The notes: generated from the sequence alone by a model not told the origin. Shown: positions 24,796 to 34,300, numbered from the stretch's first letter. The stretch: DNA of 64,000 bases from Bacteroidales bacterium (GCA_024401395.1 JAKSLD010000012.1:1-64000), one strand, 5' to 3'. Translations and numbers: made by a program.

Positions 24796-26892
24796 CTACT
24801 TGAGTAGCTCTGGATACTGAATACGCGCATGATATATGTTCTTTAATCTATTCTTCATTACCTGCTTCGCCACTTTTATATCCTTGAATGTCAATGGCGA
24901 ATCATTGAATTGCTTGTCGTCTAGCTGTATGGCGACAATCTTTTCTACTAATTGCTCTATGGCATCGTCTGTGTACATCTGCAAACTCTTGCTCGAGGCC
25001 TCTACAGCATCTGCCATCATCGTAATGGCTTGCTCTTTGGTCAATGGAGATGGTCCCGCATACGAAAATTGTGAGGCATCTACCTCTTCGCCCTGATGCT
25101 CGTTGCAATAGGCAATATAGAAGTATCGCGCCGTCGTGTTGCCGTGGTGCGACTTGATTATATCTATTATCTGCTGTGGCAATTTCGCTTTCTTGGCCAA
25201 TTGTACGCCGTTCTGTACGTGACTTATGACTATCTTGGCCGACTCTTCGTAAGCTAGTCCGTTATGTGGATTGATACCTCCAGCCTGATTCTCTGTAAAA
25301 TACATCGGAGATATCATCTTTCCTACATCGTGATACATGGCTCCTGCTCTTACCAACATGGCATTGGCACCTATGGCATAGGCTACATCTTGTGCCAGAT
25401 TTGCTACTTGTATGGAGTGCTGGAAGGTTCCTGGTGCTTTTTCTGACAGTTCCCTCAATAGCGGATTGTTAGTATCAGACAATTCCATAAGTGTTACGTC
25501 TGATACAAAACCGAACATCCTCTCTACAATATATATGGCTGGATAACTTAATAGTATAAGTATGCAGTTTACGGCTAACATTATATATGGTATACCGCCT
25601 AATGATTCGCCCATATCTCCAGTCTGCCATATCACATAACCGCTGTAGGCTAATACATAATACACGAATACCATAAATGCGGTCTTCAATAGCTGCCAAC
25701 GACGGGTCAGGTTGACAAGGCTGACTATAGCTATCATTCCGGCTGGGATATGTAGCATGAGGAAGAGCTGACTGTTGTGCGCCATGAATGATACAAATAT
25801 TATCATTACCGTATGAACATACATCGCTATGCGTGAGTCCATTAACAGTCGCAGCATAATAGGTAGTATCACGTATGGTATGATAAACGTAATATTCTCA
25901 TGTCTCGATGACAGCATACCAGCTATCACTACCACTACCATAATGAGCATCAGTATGAACGACATCGAACGCATATTTGTCCATACTTCATTATGGAAGA
26001 AATACAGGAATAGGAATAATGACCCTAACAGAAGAATGGTCATTACGGTCTCTCCAAGTAAGATTGGCAACTCTACACTTGTCCTGCCATACATCTTCTC
26101 ACTGGTCTGACGTAGCGAATCGAGTATCTTCGCAGCTCGTTTGTCAACGATATCTCCAGTACCGATAATTCGCTGACCAGCTAATACTTTTCCTTGCGCA
26201 AGCGACAATACCTGGAGTCTCTGCTCTAGCTCTGCATCTGTTCTCTCTTTGTCGAGAGCTACATTGGCAATGATGAGTTCTGATATAGGCAGCCTCTGCA
26301 CAAGGGTCTTGCACCATGTAGCCTCTTTCCCATGTTGGTTGAGCAGGTCTTCGGTCAATTCTCCCGTAATAGTGGAATAGGCATCTTTCAACGATAGGAA
26401 CTCACTGATGGTATAAGGCTCAAGAACATTGCCCTTAAGAAGCGATAGCTCATATTCGGTAGGGTCGTTAACCCCATCTGGCAACTCTACTATACCCTTG
26501 GAATACGCACCGACCAATTTTTCTGTGAGCTTCTTGTTCACAAATCGGAATGTACTGTCTTCATTAACATTGGCAGGACATATCAATTTGAACTTCGACT
26601 CATACGCCTCAAGATTACTGCGCACTTCATCACGCACCTGCCCCTCGCCGACACTGTCTTTCCTGTAGACTGGACGCATATTTCTGCGAAGACTGTCTCG
26701 CTCTTGTGTCAGCTCTGCTTCTGTCTTGAGAATTGAAAAGTCAAATGGCGCAATAAGATTCTGATAACGCCACGGACGCTGAAGTTCATACTCGTAGTTG
26801 AACTTCTCTACATTTGGGAATGATACAATAACGACAATGGCTGTCAGTACGAAAGCCAGTATCTTTACAATTATATCCCTGTATTTTTGCAT
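24796..26892 (-). CDS. pgpH: 7TM-HD family cyclic-di-AMP phosphodiesterase
   Basis: This 698-residue protein has the PgpH/YqfF layout: an N-terminal helix (residues 5-25), a large extracytoplasmic 7TMR-HDED domain (about 30-270), seven membrane helices (about 275-460) and a cytoplasmic HD domain (about 480-690). The HD motif is clear: FQHSIQVANLA, MYHDVGKMISP, HNGLAYEESAKIVISHVQNG, SHHGNT and MMADAVEA. In characterised members the HD domain hydrolyses c-di-AMP. It overlaps neither neighbour but sits 3 bp from the rlmB stop, so the two are probably co-transcribed. Confidence 0.93.
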   Translation of the reverse strand: MQKYRDIIVKILAFVLTAIVVIVSFPNVEKFNYEYELQRPWRYQNLIAPFDFSILKTEAELTQERDSLRRNMRPVYRKDSVGEGQVRDEVRSNLEAYESKFKLICPANVNEDSTFRFVNKKLTEKLVGAYSKGIVELPDGVNDPTEYELSLLKGNVLEPYTISEFLSLKDAYSTITGELTEDLLNQHGKEATWCKTLVQRLPISELIIANVALDKERTDAELEQRLQVLSLAQGKVLAGQRIIGTGDIVDKRAAKILDSLRQTSEKMYGRTSVELPILLGETVMTILLLGSLFLFLYFFHNEVWTNMRSMSFILMLIMVVVVIAGMLSSRHENITFIIPYVILPIMLRLLMDSRIAMYVHTVMIIFVSFMAHNSQLFLMLHIPAGMIAIVSLVNLTRRWQLLKTAFMVFVYYVLAYSGYVIWQTGDMGESLGGIPYIMLAVNCILILLSYPAIYIVERMFGFVSDVTLMELSDTNNPLLRELSEKAPGTFQHSIQVANLAQDVAYAIGANAMLVRAGAMYHDVGKMISPMYFTENQAGGINPHNGLAYEESAKIVISHVQNGVQLAKKAKLPQQIIDIIKSHHGNTTARYFYIAYCNEHQGEEVDASQFSYAGPSPLTKEQAITMMADAVEASSKSLQMYTDDAIEQLVEKIVAIQLDDKQFNDSPLTFKDIKVAKQVMKNRLKNIYHARIQYPELLK

Positions 26893-26895
26893 CTA

Positions 26896-27636
26896 TTAGC
26901 TACGCTGACGTTTAGCCTCAAACAACAAAATACCTGTAGCCACCGAAACATTCAGGCTCTCAATATTTCCTTCCATAGGAATCTTCGCCTTGGCATCAGC
27001 CAACTTGAGCAACTGATTCGATATGCCTTTGTCCTCAGCTCCCATAATAAGGAGTGTAGGTTTTGTCAGATCTACATCAAAATAGTCATCTGCACCATGC
27101 TCAGTAACACATACTATCTGAACTCCGTTGTTCTGCAGCATCTTGACTGCCGTATATGTATTGCCTGTAGTGCAGATTGGAACGTGCAACAACGCTCCTG
27201 CAGAGGTCTTTATACTCTCACCATTTATAGGAGCCGAACCTTTAGCTGGCACAATAATAGCCTGAACACCAGCACAATGTGCCGTTCTTACTATAGCTCC
27301 GAAATTACGTACATCCGTAACTCCATCTAGAAGAAGCAACAACGCAGGCTTGACCGACTCTCGCATCACTCTCATTACCTCATCAAGCCCCATACGCTGT
27401 ATCTTGGACATCTGAGCCACAACTCCCTGATGATTACCTGTCGTAATTCTATCCAATACCTCAGCTTCTGTATACTGTATGCGGATCTTCTTCTGCTTGC
27501 AGAGCTGCTGCAACTCGGCAAAGAGTGGACCTGTCAATCCCTTCTTCGCTATAACCTTGTCAACATCCTTCCCAGCCAGGATCGCCTCCTGTACCGCGCG
27601 TATACCAAAGAGTATATTCTCGTTGTTTTCTTCCAT
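26896..27636 (-). CDS. rlmB: SpoU-type 23S rRNA 2'-O-ribose methyltransferase
   Basis: This 246-residue protein has an N-terminal RNA-binding L30e-like domain (about 1-75; FGIRAVQEAILAGKDVDKVI) and a C-terminal SpoU knot domain (about 90-246). The three SPOUT motifs are visible: DGVTDVRNFGAIVRTAHCAG (with Asn-Arg region), LIMGAEDKGIS, and IPMEGNIESLNVSVATGILL. The best match is RlmB, which methylates G2251 of 23S rRNA. It comes immediately before pgpH. Repeat core c lies about 90 bp upstream. Confidence 0.92.
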   Translation of the reverse strand: MEENNENILFGIRAVQEAILAGKDVDKVIAKKGLTGPLFAELQQLCKQKKIRIQYTEAEVLDRITTGNHQGVVAQMSKIQRMGLDEVMRVMRESVKPALLLLLDGVTDVRNFGAIVRTAHCAGVQAIIVPAKGSAPINGESIKTSAGALLHVPICTTGNTYTAVKMLQNNGVQIVCVTEHGADDYFDVDLTKPTLLIMGAEDKGISNQLLKLADAKAKIPMEGNIESLNVSVATGILLFEAKRQRS

Positions 27637-27722
27637 TATCTATTGCTGTTTGCTACAAAGTTAATACTTTTTTATTTACCAACCCACTAATTCATAATTC
27701 CCAATACCCTATTCCCAAAAAC

Positions 27723-27742
27723 TAAAAAAATTGCGAGCAAAC
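27723..27742 (+). repeat. Dispersed intergenic repeat core, copy c
   Basis: TAAAAAAATTGCGAGCAAAC, identical to copy a. The end of copy d is exactly 55 bp (five 11-bp units) further on. Confidence 0.78.
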
Positions 27743-27777
27743 ACTACACTCTCTATACCCATCGACTACCCCGAAAC

Positions 27778-27797
27778 TAAAAAAACTGCGAGCAAAC
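27778..27797 (+). repeat. Dispersed intergenic repeat core, copy d
   Basis: TAAAAAAACTGCGAGCAAAC, with one substitution relative to copy c and 55 bp from it. Confidence 0.78.
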
Positions 27798-27863
27798 AAT
27801 ACACTCCATATACCCACAAGCTATACACAAGCTATACACAAACCATCCACAAACCAATAACTT
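27798..27863 (+). repeat. 11-bp-phased array following core d
   Basis: Units: AATACACTCCA, TATACCCACAA, GCTATACACAA, GCTATACACAA, ACCATCCACAA, ACCAATAACTT. Two adjacent units are identical and four end in CACAA. Confidence 0.72.
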
Positions 27864-27936
27864 CAGTTCCCTAAAAAATCCGTATCAATCCGTATCAATC
27901 CGTATGCAAAAAACCAAAAATTCCCCCCACACAAAG

Positions 27937-28482
27937 TCATTTAAAACCCACTAGCCGCACCATCTCTGGCTTCGTGCCCGCAATCGACAGTTCAACCTCC
28001 TGCCCTTCAGTCAATTTATCATATTCAAACCACGATAGTATAGTAAATCTAACTGAATAGTCAACGCCATCCTTATTTTGGAAATTAACTATTACAGAAT
28101 ACGTAGGGTCCTCTTTTACGCGCGACAACTTGTAAGGCACTATCATCTCCTTTTTCACTATTTTGCCGGTAACAATATATGAGGTTTCCTCAAATATCTT
28201 ATCCTTCTCTTCATTGACCTTATAACCTATGTAGATCACCGCAAGAAAACATACTATACAAAACGACCATACATACCAGTTCTCATGGTTATCATCCACG
28301 ACGTAGTCACCAAGAGTCGTTTTGCCAAAGAAGCATCTGAACAAGAACACCGCCAGCGATAAGGTGAAAATAAAAGTGCAAATACCAGCGGTGTCTGAAC
28401 GATAAAACCACATATAATAAGAGGAATACAAAACACCTATTGCCAACAGTATAAGCATCCAGATTCTAGCAATCACTTTCAT
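27937..28482 (-). CDS. DUF3592-like membrane protein
   Basis: This 181-residue protein has three predicted membrane helices at about 5-25, 33-52 and 73-92 (RIWMLILLAIGVLYSSYYMW; ICTFIFTLSLAVFLFRCFFG; WSFCIVCFLAVIYIGYKV). A soluble C-terminal beta domain of about 85 residues follows: YIVTGKIVKKE, then PTYSVIVNFQNKDG and EGQEVELSI. That layout resembles DUF3592 proteins, in which a short membrane part carries a small beta-barrel-like domain. The function is unknown. It stands alone between repeat-rich DNA and pepF. Confidence 0.65.
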   Translation of the reverse strand: MKVIARIWMLILLAIGVLYSSYYMWFYRSDTAGICTFIFTLSLAVFLFRCFFGKTTLGDYVVDDNHENWYVWSFCIVCFLAVIYIGYKVNEEKDKIFEETSYIVTGKIVKKEMIVPYKLSRVKEDPTYSVIVNFQNKDGVDYSVRFTILSWFEYDKLTEGQEVELSIAGTKPEMVRLVGFK

Positions 28483-28593
28483 AGAAAATATCTAATAACT
28501 TGTTGTACAATAATGTATTAACGATGCATCCCACAGGCTGCCTTCATTGCGGATATCGCATACAACCAAAACTCTCACATAGCAAAAACCAGC

Positions 28594-30396
28594 CTACGCC
28601 AGCAACTTCTCTATCTCATCCATTATCCTGTTCATCTTCTCCATCACGTACTCAAATGGCTTTGCCTCCATCATATCAATGCCGGCATTTCTCAGCAGGT
28701 CTATAGGATACTCAGCGCAACCTGATGACAGGAACTTCAAGTACCTCTTCTGGTCTTCTGCTCCGCCTTTCAATACTGCCTCGACTAAAGCATTCGACGC
28801 AATAAACGATGTACTGTACTGATATACATAATAAGCTCTATAGAAATGTGGAATAAACGCCCACTCTATACCGACTAATTCGTCGATATGGCACACGCCT
28901 TTGTCGTGTCCATAGTATTTCTTGAGTATATCAAGATAGAGCTGGGTCAGTTTCTTTCCTGTAATAGGCTGGTTCGACTCGCCTAGCTTATACATCTCTC
29001 TCTCAAACTCGGCAAATTGTGTCTGACGGAAGAGCGTACCCTTGAAACCATCAAGAATATTCATCAAAAGAGAAATTTTCTCTTCTTTCTTCTGTAGCTT
29101 CTTGAGCATAAGTTCGTCTAACAGACACTCATTGAATGTCGAGGCAACCTCAGCTACGAATATCGCATAGTGCGACTTATGGTATGGCTGATTTGTATTG
29201 CTTAGGTACGAGTGCATTGTGTGACCCAACTCGTGTATCAATGTCGATACGCTGTCAAGTGTCCCATTGAAATTTGTCAGTATATATGGATGCACATCGT
29301 ATGCCGCACCTGTAGAATAGGCTCCCGATGCCTTACCCTCATTTGGATAAACATCTATCCATCTCTCATCAAAAGCTCTCTTCACTACCTTGGCATATTC
29401 TTCACCTAATGGCTTAATTGCTTCAAGCACAAGTTGTTGAGCTTCTTCGTATGTGTACTTCAGGTCTATATCCGAAACTACAGGTGCATACACATCCCAA
29501 TATTCCAACTGGTCGACTCCAAGCATTCTCTTTCTGAGGTTGAGATATCTATGGAATGTAGGCAGCGCCTTATTCACATTCTCTACCAAAGAATCATATA
29601 CCGAAACTGGAATATTCTTGTTTTCAAGACACGACTCCAATACCGAGGCATATTTTCTGACCGTGATATTGAATACCGACTGACGGATATTACCTGCCAT
29701 CAACTCGCCGAATGTACCCTCGAACTGCTTGTATGTCTTCCAAAATGCGTGGAAGGCATTGTCTCGGTCGGTCCTGTTCTTGCTGACACGCTGATTCATA
29801 TACTCTGCGTGATCAAGCTTTATCTCTTCTCCGCTCTCTAGCTTCATCTGTGGCCATGGCATCTCGGCATCTGTCAATATCGAATATGCACCGTCAGGCA
29901 CATCTCCCAGGATACTTGTCTTGGCCATAAGCTCTTCTTCTACATCAGAGAGAATATGCTTCTTCTCTCGCTTGAGCTGGTCAAATGACATCCAGTGGTC
30001 AGCCGTACGAGGATCTTTAGAAAGGATATCCAACTGCTCGTCTGATATCTGCCCCATCTCTGGAGTTTCAAAAGCAGAAATCTGACTATACTCTACAAAA
30101 AACAACTGTAGTCTCTGCTGACGCTCATTGTTTTCAGCTACACGCAAATCCTGGTCGACCACCATATGCGCGTATGTTCCAAGTTTCGCAGCAAGGAGTC
30201 CCAATTTATCGTTAAAGGCGAAATATTCCTTCATGACATCAGGGTCGCCTGTCTTGATCTTACCCTTAAAAGCAACAACACTCTTGGATAGCTCCTTAAG
30301 TTCTTCCAAACCCTTGTCCCAGTCTGCTGGAGTAGCAAACAGATCTTCAATATTCCATATATATTGAGATTGTATCTGATTTCTTTCTTGTGCCAT
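28594..30396 (-). CDS. pepF: Oligoendopeptidase F (M3 metallopeptidase)
   Basis: This 600-residue cytoplasmic peptidase has the M3B/PepF layout. The zinc motif LIHELGHTMHSYL places His388, Glu389 and His392, and the third ligand Glu is in FVAEVASTFNECLL. The N-terminal helical region (WNIEDLFATPADWDKGLEEL) is typical of PepF, as is the C-terminal IEWAFIPHFYRAYYVYQYST. It degrades short peptides. The start is the ATG at 30396. Confidence 0.94.
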   Translation of the reverse strand: MAQERNQIQSQYIWNIEDLFATPADWDKGLEELKELSKSVVAFKGKIKTGDPDVMKEYFAFNDKLGLLAAKLGTYAHMVVDQDLRVAENNERQQRLQLFFVEYSQISAFETPEMGQISDEQLDILSKDPRTADHWMSFDQLKREKKHILSDVEEELMAKTSILGDVPDGAYSILTDAEMPWPQMKLESGEEIKLDHAEYMNQRVSKNRTDRDNAFHAFWKTYKQFEGTFGELMAGNIRQSVFNITVRKYASVLESCLENKNIPVSVYDSLVENVNKALPTFHRYLNLRKRMLGVDQLEYWDVYAPVVSDIDLKYTYEEAQQLVLEAIKPLGEEYAKVVKRAFDERWIDVYPNEGKASGAYSTGAAYDVHPYILTNFNGTLDSVSTLIHELGHTMHSYLSNTNQPYHKSHYAIFVAEVASTFNECLLDELMLKKLQKKEEKISLLMNILDGFKGTLFRQTQFAEFEREMYKLGESNQPITGKKLTQLYLDILKKYYGHDKGVCHIDELVGIEWAFIPHFYRAYYVYQYSTSFIASNALVEAVLKGGAEDQKRYLKFLSSGCAEYPIDLLRNAGIDMMEAKPFEYVMEKMNRIMDEIEKLLA

Positions 30397-30436
30397 ACTT
30401 TTCTAATTACAATAATATTTATTCACCTTGTATTTA

Positions 30437-31381
30437 TTAGAAGAACCATACATCTTCTTCGTAGTTTGCCTCAATCTCTGTCTCTATATCATCTGGCAGG
30501 TTATGGAAAAAGTTTACACCTGTCTTCTCCTCCAAAGCATCTATAGACATTGCGTATGGTTTCAGATTCATATTCTTTGAATACCCTTCGTTGGTATGCT
30601 CCATAAGAAAACCTGCAGCACTATACTTGCCGTCCTTGATTTTCATTACTGCCATATAATAGTATTTCGGCACAGCTATACCCTTCAGTGTCTCTATGAT
30701 ATCCTCGGCATTATCTATTGTTGCGCCCTTGCACACATACAAAGTATCACAGAACCTGCGACTACCTCCCAGTCCTTGTATCTTCTGCTCAAGCTGCGAC
30801 CAATAGTCCTGATTAAACGCACCTAATTGAGGGCTCATATTGGAATACATATATGTTTGCAGATTGGCCTGCGAAGAATACAACCTATCACCCGATGCAA
30901 CCATATGGCCACGATCGTGACCATTATTTCTATGATTATCATACGTTGTCCTCATATTAACCGCAAGATACTCATCATCGTGCCAAGGATCGCCACCCCA
31001 TCCTGTCGACTCCCAGTCTTTTCTCTTCCAGTTTTTCTGAGATGTAAAGCTGTCGAAATAGAATGCCGACCAGCGTATATGAAGTTTCTTTGGGTCCCAC
31101 TCATATATGAACGTCATAACGCTATCATTTACAGCCTGTTCGTATGTCACGACAGGGTGCAGAATATTTCCCGACTTCAGCTCTGGAACCTCAAGGCGAC
31201 TAGCCCATCTACAGACACCTGCCTTCTCATCAGTCTTCTCATCCGTCTTTTCATCAGTCGTAGAACCGCCTATAGAAGAACCAGGGTCATTCCCATTAGG
31301 CGTAACATTATCATCACTCTCCTTGCAAGAAAATAAAACTACACAAAGAATAACAGGCAATATATAATTAACAATACGCAT
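30437..31381 (-). CDS. Secreted DNA/RNA non-specific endonuclease lipoprotein
   Basis: This 314-residue protein has a lipoprotein signal (MRIVNYILPVILCVVLFSC) and a Ser/Thr/Asp linker with a short tandem repeat (TDEK three times near residues 41-52). The beta-beta-alpha metal nuclease domain follows at about 60-300. The DRGHMVASGDRL motif holds the catalytic His, and NMSPQLGAFNQDYWSQLE carries the Mg-binding Asn, as in Serratia nuclease and NUC1. Other conserved points are WGGDPW and the late FFHNLPDDIE. It probably degrades extracellular nucleic acid at the cell surface for nutrition or biofilm control. Confidence 0.88.
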   Translation of the reverse strand: MRIVNYILPVILCVVLFSCKESDDNVTPNGNDPGSSIGGSTTDEKTDEKTDEKAGVCRWASRLEVPELKSGNILHPVVTYEQAVNDSVMTFIYEWDPKKLHIRWSAFYFDSFTSQKNWKRKDWESTGWGGDPWHDDEYLAVNMRTTYDNHRNNGHDRGHMVASGDRLYSSQANLQTYMYSNMSPQLGAFNQDYWSQLEQKIQGLGGSRRFCDTLYVCKGATIDNAEDIIETLKGIAVPKYYYMAVMKIKDGKYSAAGFLMEHTNEGYSKNMNLKPYAMSIDALEEKTGVNFFHNLPDDIETEIEANYEEDVWFF

Positions 31382-31394
31382 AACCTAAACTATC

Positions 31395-32270
31395 TTACTT
31401 TCTGAATCTCAACAAAACATCCTCGTATGCATCTATTCTTCTATCTCTGAGGAAAGGCCAGATGCGACGAACATCCTCCGAACGCTTCATATCCACATCC
31501 ACAATAGCCAGTTCCTCTTCTGTAAAACTAGACTTATGCAGAATTTCTCCCTGAGGACCAGCTACGAATGAACCTCCCCAGAACTGTATGCCACCAGTCA
31601 CACCACTTGGATCAGGCTCATACCCGACACGGTTAACAGTAATAACCGGCAATCCATTAGCTACAGCGTGACCTCGCTGTACAGTTTCCCAAGCACCATG
31701 CTGTCGGTCCTTTTCATCCTGAGTATCTGTCGACTCCCAGCCGATAGCTGTAGGATAGATAAGCATCTCTGCGCCAGCGAGTGCCATAAGTCGAGCTGCC
31801 TCAGGGTACCACTGGTCCCAACATACCATAAGACCCAGCGAACCTTTCGAAGTCTGTATTGGCTCAAATCCCAAATCGCCTGGAGTAAAATAAAACTTCT
31901 CATAATATGCAGGATCATCAGGAATATGCATTTTTCTGTATGTACCTGCCACCTCTCCATCGACATCATACACAATAGCTGTATTATGGTACAAGCCTAC
32001 TGCTCTTTTCTCGAAAATTGAGGTAACGAGAACTATATTGTTCGACTTAGCCAACTCGCCATAAAAAACAGTCGAAGGTCCAGGAATCTCTTCAGCGAGG
32101 TCGAAATTGTCAACATCCTCAGTCTGACAGAAATACGGTGTATTATGAAGCTCCGACAAAACCACTATCTCGGCACCCTTCGCAGATGCCTCGCGAATAT
32201 TACTAGCCAATCGGCGCTTGTTATCCTCTATGTCTGACGTAATATGTAACTGTACTAATGCTACTTTCAT
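31395..32270 (-). CDS. aguB: N-carbamoylputrescine amidase
   Basis: This 291-residue carbon-nitrogen hydrolase converts N-carbamoylputrescine to putrescine, CO2 and ammonia. The Glu-Lys-Cys triad is visible: VVLSELHNTPYFCQ (Glu), YRKMHIPDDPAYYEKFYFTP (Lys) and LMVCWDQWYPEAARLMALAG (Cys). The C-terminal RDRRIDAYEDVLLRF is family-like. It lies next to aguA, giving the agmatine-to-putrescine route. Intergenic DNA between the two carries an 11-bp tandem array. Confidence 0.92.
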   Translation of the reverse strand: MKVALVQLHITSDIEDNKRRLASNIREASAKGAEIVVLSELHNTPYFCQTEDVDNFDLAEEIPGPSTVFYGELAKSNNIVLVTSIFEKRAVGLYHNTAIVYDVDGEVAGTYRKMHIPDDPAYYEKFYFTPGDLGFEPIQTSKGSLGLMVCWDQWYPEAARLMALAGAEMLIYPTAIGWESTDTQDEKDRQHGAWETVQRGHAVANGLPVITVNRVGYEPDPSGVTGGIQFWGGSFVAGPQGEILHKSSFTEEELAIVDVDMKRSEDVRRIWPFLRDRRIDAYEDVLLRFRK

Positions 32271-32330
32271 TGGTTTATGATTATGATATTAAATAATATT
32301 ATCGACATTCCCTCTCTGCCTACTGTCTGT

Positions 32331-32374
32331 ATTAAGCGTGCATTAAGAGAGCGTTAAGAAAGCATTAAGGATTG
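32331..32374 (+). repeat. Coreless 11-bp tandem array upstream of aguB
   Basis: Four exact 11-bp steps: ATTAAGCGTGC, ATTAAGAGAGC, GTTAAGAAAGC, ATTAAGGATTG. The invariant part is TTAAG at the same place in each unit. It lies in the aguA-aguB gap. Confidence 0.8.
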
Positions 32375-32407
32375 TCCAAGAATAAAAAATACTAACAATT
32401 AGTTATA

Positions 32408-33454
32408 TCACTGTCTAGCCGGATATTGCATGGTAACACAGTGCAGCGAACCATGCTGCTTAATCAGCGCCTTGCAATTTACCGTCAGAATCTTCTTATC
32501 CGGGAAAGTCTGCTTCATAACCCATATTGCCTCAGCATCCTCCTCGACCCCATATACAGGCAAAAGGATAAAATCATTCACATACAGATAATTAGCATAC
32601 GTAGCAGGAAGCATCTCACCCTCCTCATCAAGAATTCTTGTCGGAAATGGCAGTTCCACCAGCTTATAAGGCTCTCCGTCCCAGGTACGGAACCCCTCCA
32701 AATCGGCCTTCATATCCACCAGTCCCTGATAATCAGGGTCATTCACATCCTTAGGAGCCCCCACATATACTATTGTATTATCCGGAGCCAGGCGCGCCAA
32801 CGTATCAATATGTCCGTCGGTATCATCCCCTGTCAATGCCCCGTGACGCAGCCAAAGAACCCTCTTCGAACCCAGCGTGTCACCGAGAATCTTATCCATC
32901 TCATCTGTAGAATGACCATTTCTATTAGGCGAAGTAAGGCAATGGACAGAAGTCATTATTGTACCCCTGCCATCCGACTCTATAGAGCCGCCTTCCAGTG
33001 CAGTCTCGTAATGTGACTCATACTCAAACTCTTGCGCCTTAAACACCTTCTCGTAGACACCTCGACCCAACAGATTATCCTTATCAGCGGCAAACTTAAG
33101 CCCCCAGCCATTGAACTGGAAATCTATCAGATGACGTCGGTCATACTGGTCAAAAATAGTAATAGGCGAACAATCACGCGCCCAAGTATCATTATATGGA
33201 AGATTTATGACCGTCTCATTCTTACATGGCTTACCAATTTTCACCCCATCGGCTACCACAACCACTCGCACCCCAGTCATTTCCAGTGCGGCGCGAAGTT
33301 CCTCATAGCACTTACTAACCTCATCGAGAATATACTCCCAGTCGGTATTCGCATTTGGCAGGATAATCTGTACTGTCTCTACAGGTTCCCACTCAGCAGG
33401 CATTCTGCGTCGTAGGTTATCTTCCTGATATGGTTCCTTAATCCAGTCGAACAT
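32408..33454 (-). CDS. aguA: Agmatine deiminase
   Basis: The product is 348 residues from the ATG at 33454 (MFDWIKEPYQEDNLRRRMPA). The frame stays open another 86 codons upstream, but that extension overlaps the promoters of the divergent TPM gene and has no family similarity. It hydrolyses agmatine to N-carbamoylputrescine and ammonia. Family points are RMPAEWEPVE, NDTWARDCSPI, ALEGGSIESDGRGTIMTS, the HGALTGDDTDGHIDTLARL stretch with catalytic acidic and His residues, and the Cys in KQHGSLHCVTMQYPARQ. It belongs to the peptidyl-arginine deiminase/agmatine deiminase family; the neighbouring aguB favours agmatine as substrate. Confidence 0.92.
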   Translation of the reverse strand: MFDWIKEPYQEDNLRRRMPAEWEPVETVQIILPNANTDWEYILDEVSKCYEELRAALEMTGVRVVVVADGVKIGKPCKNETVINLPYNDTWARDCSPITIFDQYDRRHLIDFQFNGWGLKFAADKDNLLGRGVYEKVFKAQEFEYESHYETALEGGSIESDGRGTIMTSVHCLTSPNRNGHSTDEMDKILGDTLGSKRVLWLRHGALTGDDTDGHIDTLARLAPDNTIVYVGAPKDVNDPDYQGLVDMKADLEGFRTWDGEPYKLVELPFPTRILDEEGEMLPATYANYLYVNDFILLPVYGVEEDAEAIWVMKQTFPDKKILTVNCKALIKQHGSLHCVTMQYPARQ

Positions 33455-33481
33455 ATTGATTTTCGCATTGTTGTCAGTACG

Positions 33482-33489
33482 CAAAAATA
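33482..33489 (-). promoter_or_regulatory. -7 element for aguA
   Basis: On the minus strand this reads TATTTTTG (TAnnTTTG), 28 bp upstream of the aguA ATG. Confidence 0.45.
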
Positions 33490-33519
33490 GACAAATCAAC
33501 TGAAATACGAAAATATTGC

Positions 33520-33527
33520 TACCTTTG
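33520..33527 (+). promoter_or_regulatory. -7 element for the TPM-domain gene
   Basis: TACCTTTG lies 19 bp before the ATG at 33546. It sits inside the open upstream extension of aguA, which argues against that extension. Confidence 0.58.
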
Positions 33528-33545
33528 TATATAAAATAGAATACT

Positions 33546-34292
33546 ATGAGACGACTGAAAATCGTTACCTGTTTAACAGCATTAGCAATCCAGTGTATAT
33601 CGTTATTTGCTGAGGGCATACCTTCCAAACCGACGCCAGAACGTCTGGTGAATGATTTTGCCAATATTATCGACGAGAATTTTGAGCAGCAGATAGAGGA
33701 GATGCTTGTCAATTACAACGATACTACCTCCACACAGATATGTGTCGTGACGCTCCCATCCCTCAATGGGTACTCAGCTTCGGAGATGGCCTATGAAATC
33801 GGACAGAAATGGGGGGTCGGACAAAAAGGCAAAGACAATGGCGTTGTTTTCCTCGTCACACCAAAGACACAATTGGAAAACGGGCATGCCTTCATTGCCT
33901 CAGGCTATGGTCTAGAGGGAGCACTTCCCGATGCTATATGCACGAAAATCATCAATGATGGTGTAATACCATATTTCCGCGAAAATGATTACAACGGCGG
34001 CATCGTTGCTGGAGTCACCTTTATTATGAAGTATTGCTCGGGCGAATTTAAGCCAGACCCAGACGATGACGATGCTTTTGCGGGAATAGCAGCGACGATA
34101 GTCGGAATCATTTTCATTATAGCACTCTGCAGTATAGCTGACAAATCAGGCAAAGGTCGTGGCGGGTTCAGAGGAGGCTATACAGGAGGTTCTTTCAGTG
34201 GAGGTTCATTTGGCGGAGGCTATAGCAGCGGTGGCTTCGGTGGCTTTGGCGGCGGTTCGTTCGGCGGAGGCGGCGGAGGCGGCAGCTGGTAA
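33546..34292 (+). CDS. TPM-domain (YgcG-type) envelope protein with Gly-rich tail
   Basis: This 248-residue protein has an N-terminal signal peptide or anchor (CLTALAIQCISLFAEG). The TPM domain is at about 30-160: RLVNDFANIIDENFEQQIEE, QICVVTLPSLNG, WGVGQKGKDNGVVFLVTP and IASGYGLEGALPD. A membrane helix (about 181-197; IAATIVGIIFIIALC) and a Gly/Ser-rich tail (FGGGYSSGGFGGFGGGSFGG) follow. TPM proteins act in photosystem repair in plants, but the bacterial role is not settled. The tail is typical of this bacterial subfamily. It is divergent from aguA. Confidence 0.86.
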   Translation: MRRLKIVTCLTALAIQCISLFAEGIPSKPTPERLVNDFANIIDENFEQQIEEMLVNYNDTTSTQICVVTLPSLNGYSASEMAYEIGQKWGVGQKGKDNGVVFLVTPKTQLENGHAFIASGYGLEGALPDAICTKIINDGVIPYFRENDYNGGIVAGVTFIMKYCSGEFKPDPDDDDAFAGIAATIVGIIFIIALCSIADKSGKGRGGFRGGYTGGSFSGGSFGGGYSSGGFGGFGGGSFGGGGGGGSW

Positions 34293-34300
34293 GAATAAAA

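Larger units (their letters stand above)
27637..27936. other. Intergenic region composed of repeat cores and 11-bp arrays
   Basis: These 300 bp between rlmB and the DUF3592-like gene are largely repeat material: cores c and d, their arrays, and a 10-bp tandem (AATCCGTATC, three times at 27877-27906). I see no RNA gene. Confidence 0.6.

Noticed and set aside
33455-33712. 86-codon upstream extension of agmatine deiminase
   Set aside because: It crosses the divergent promoters at 33482-33489 and 33520-33527 and the start of the TPM gene, and has no family similarity.
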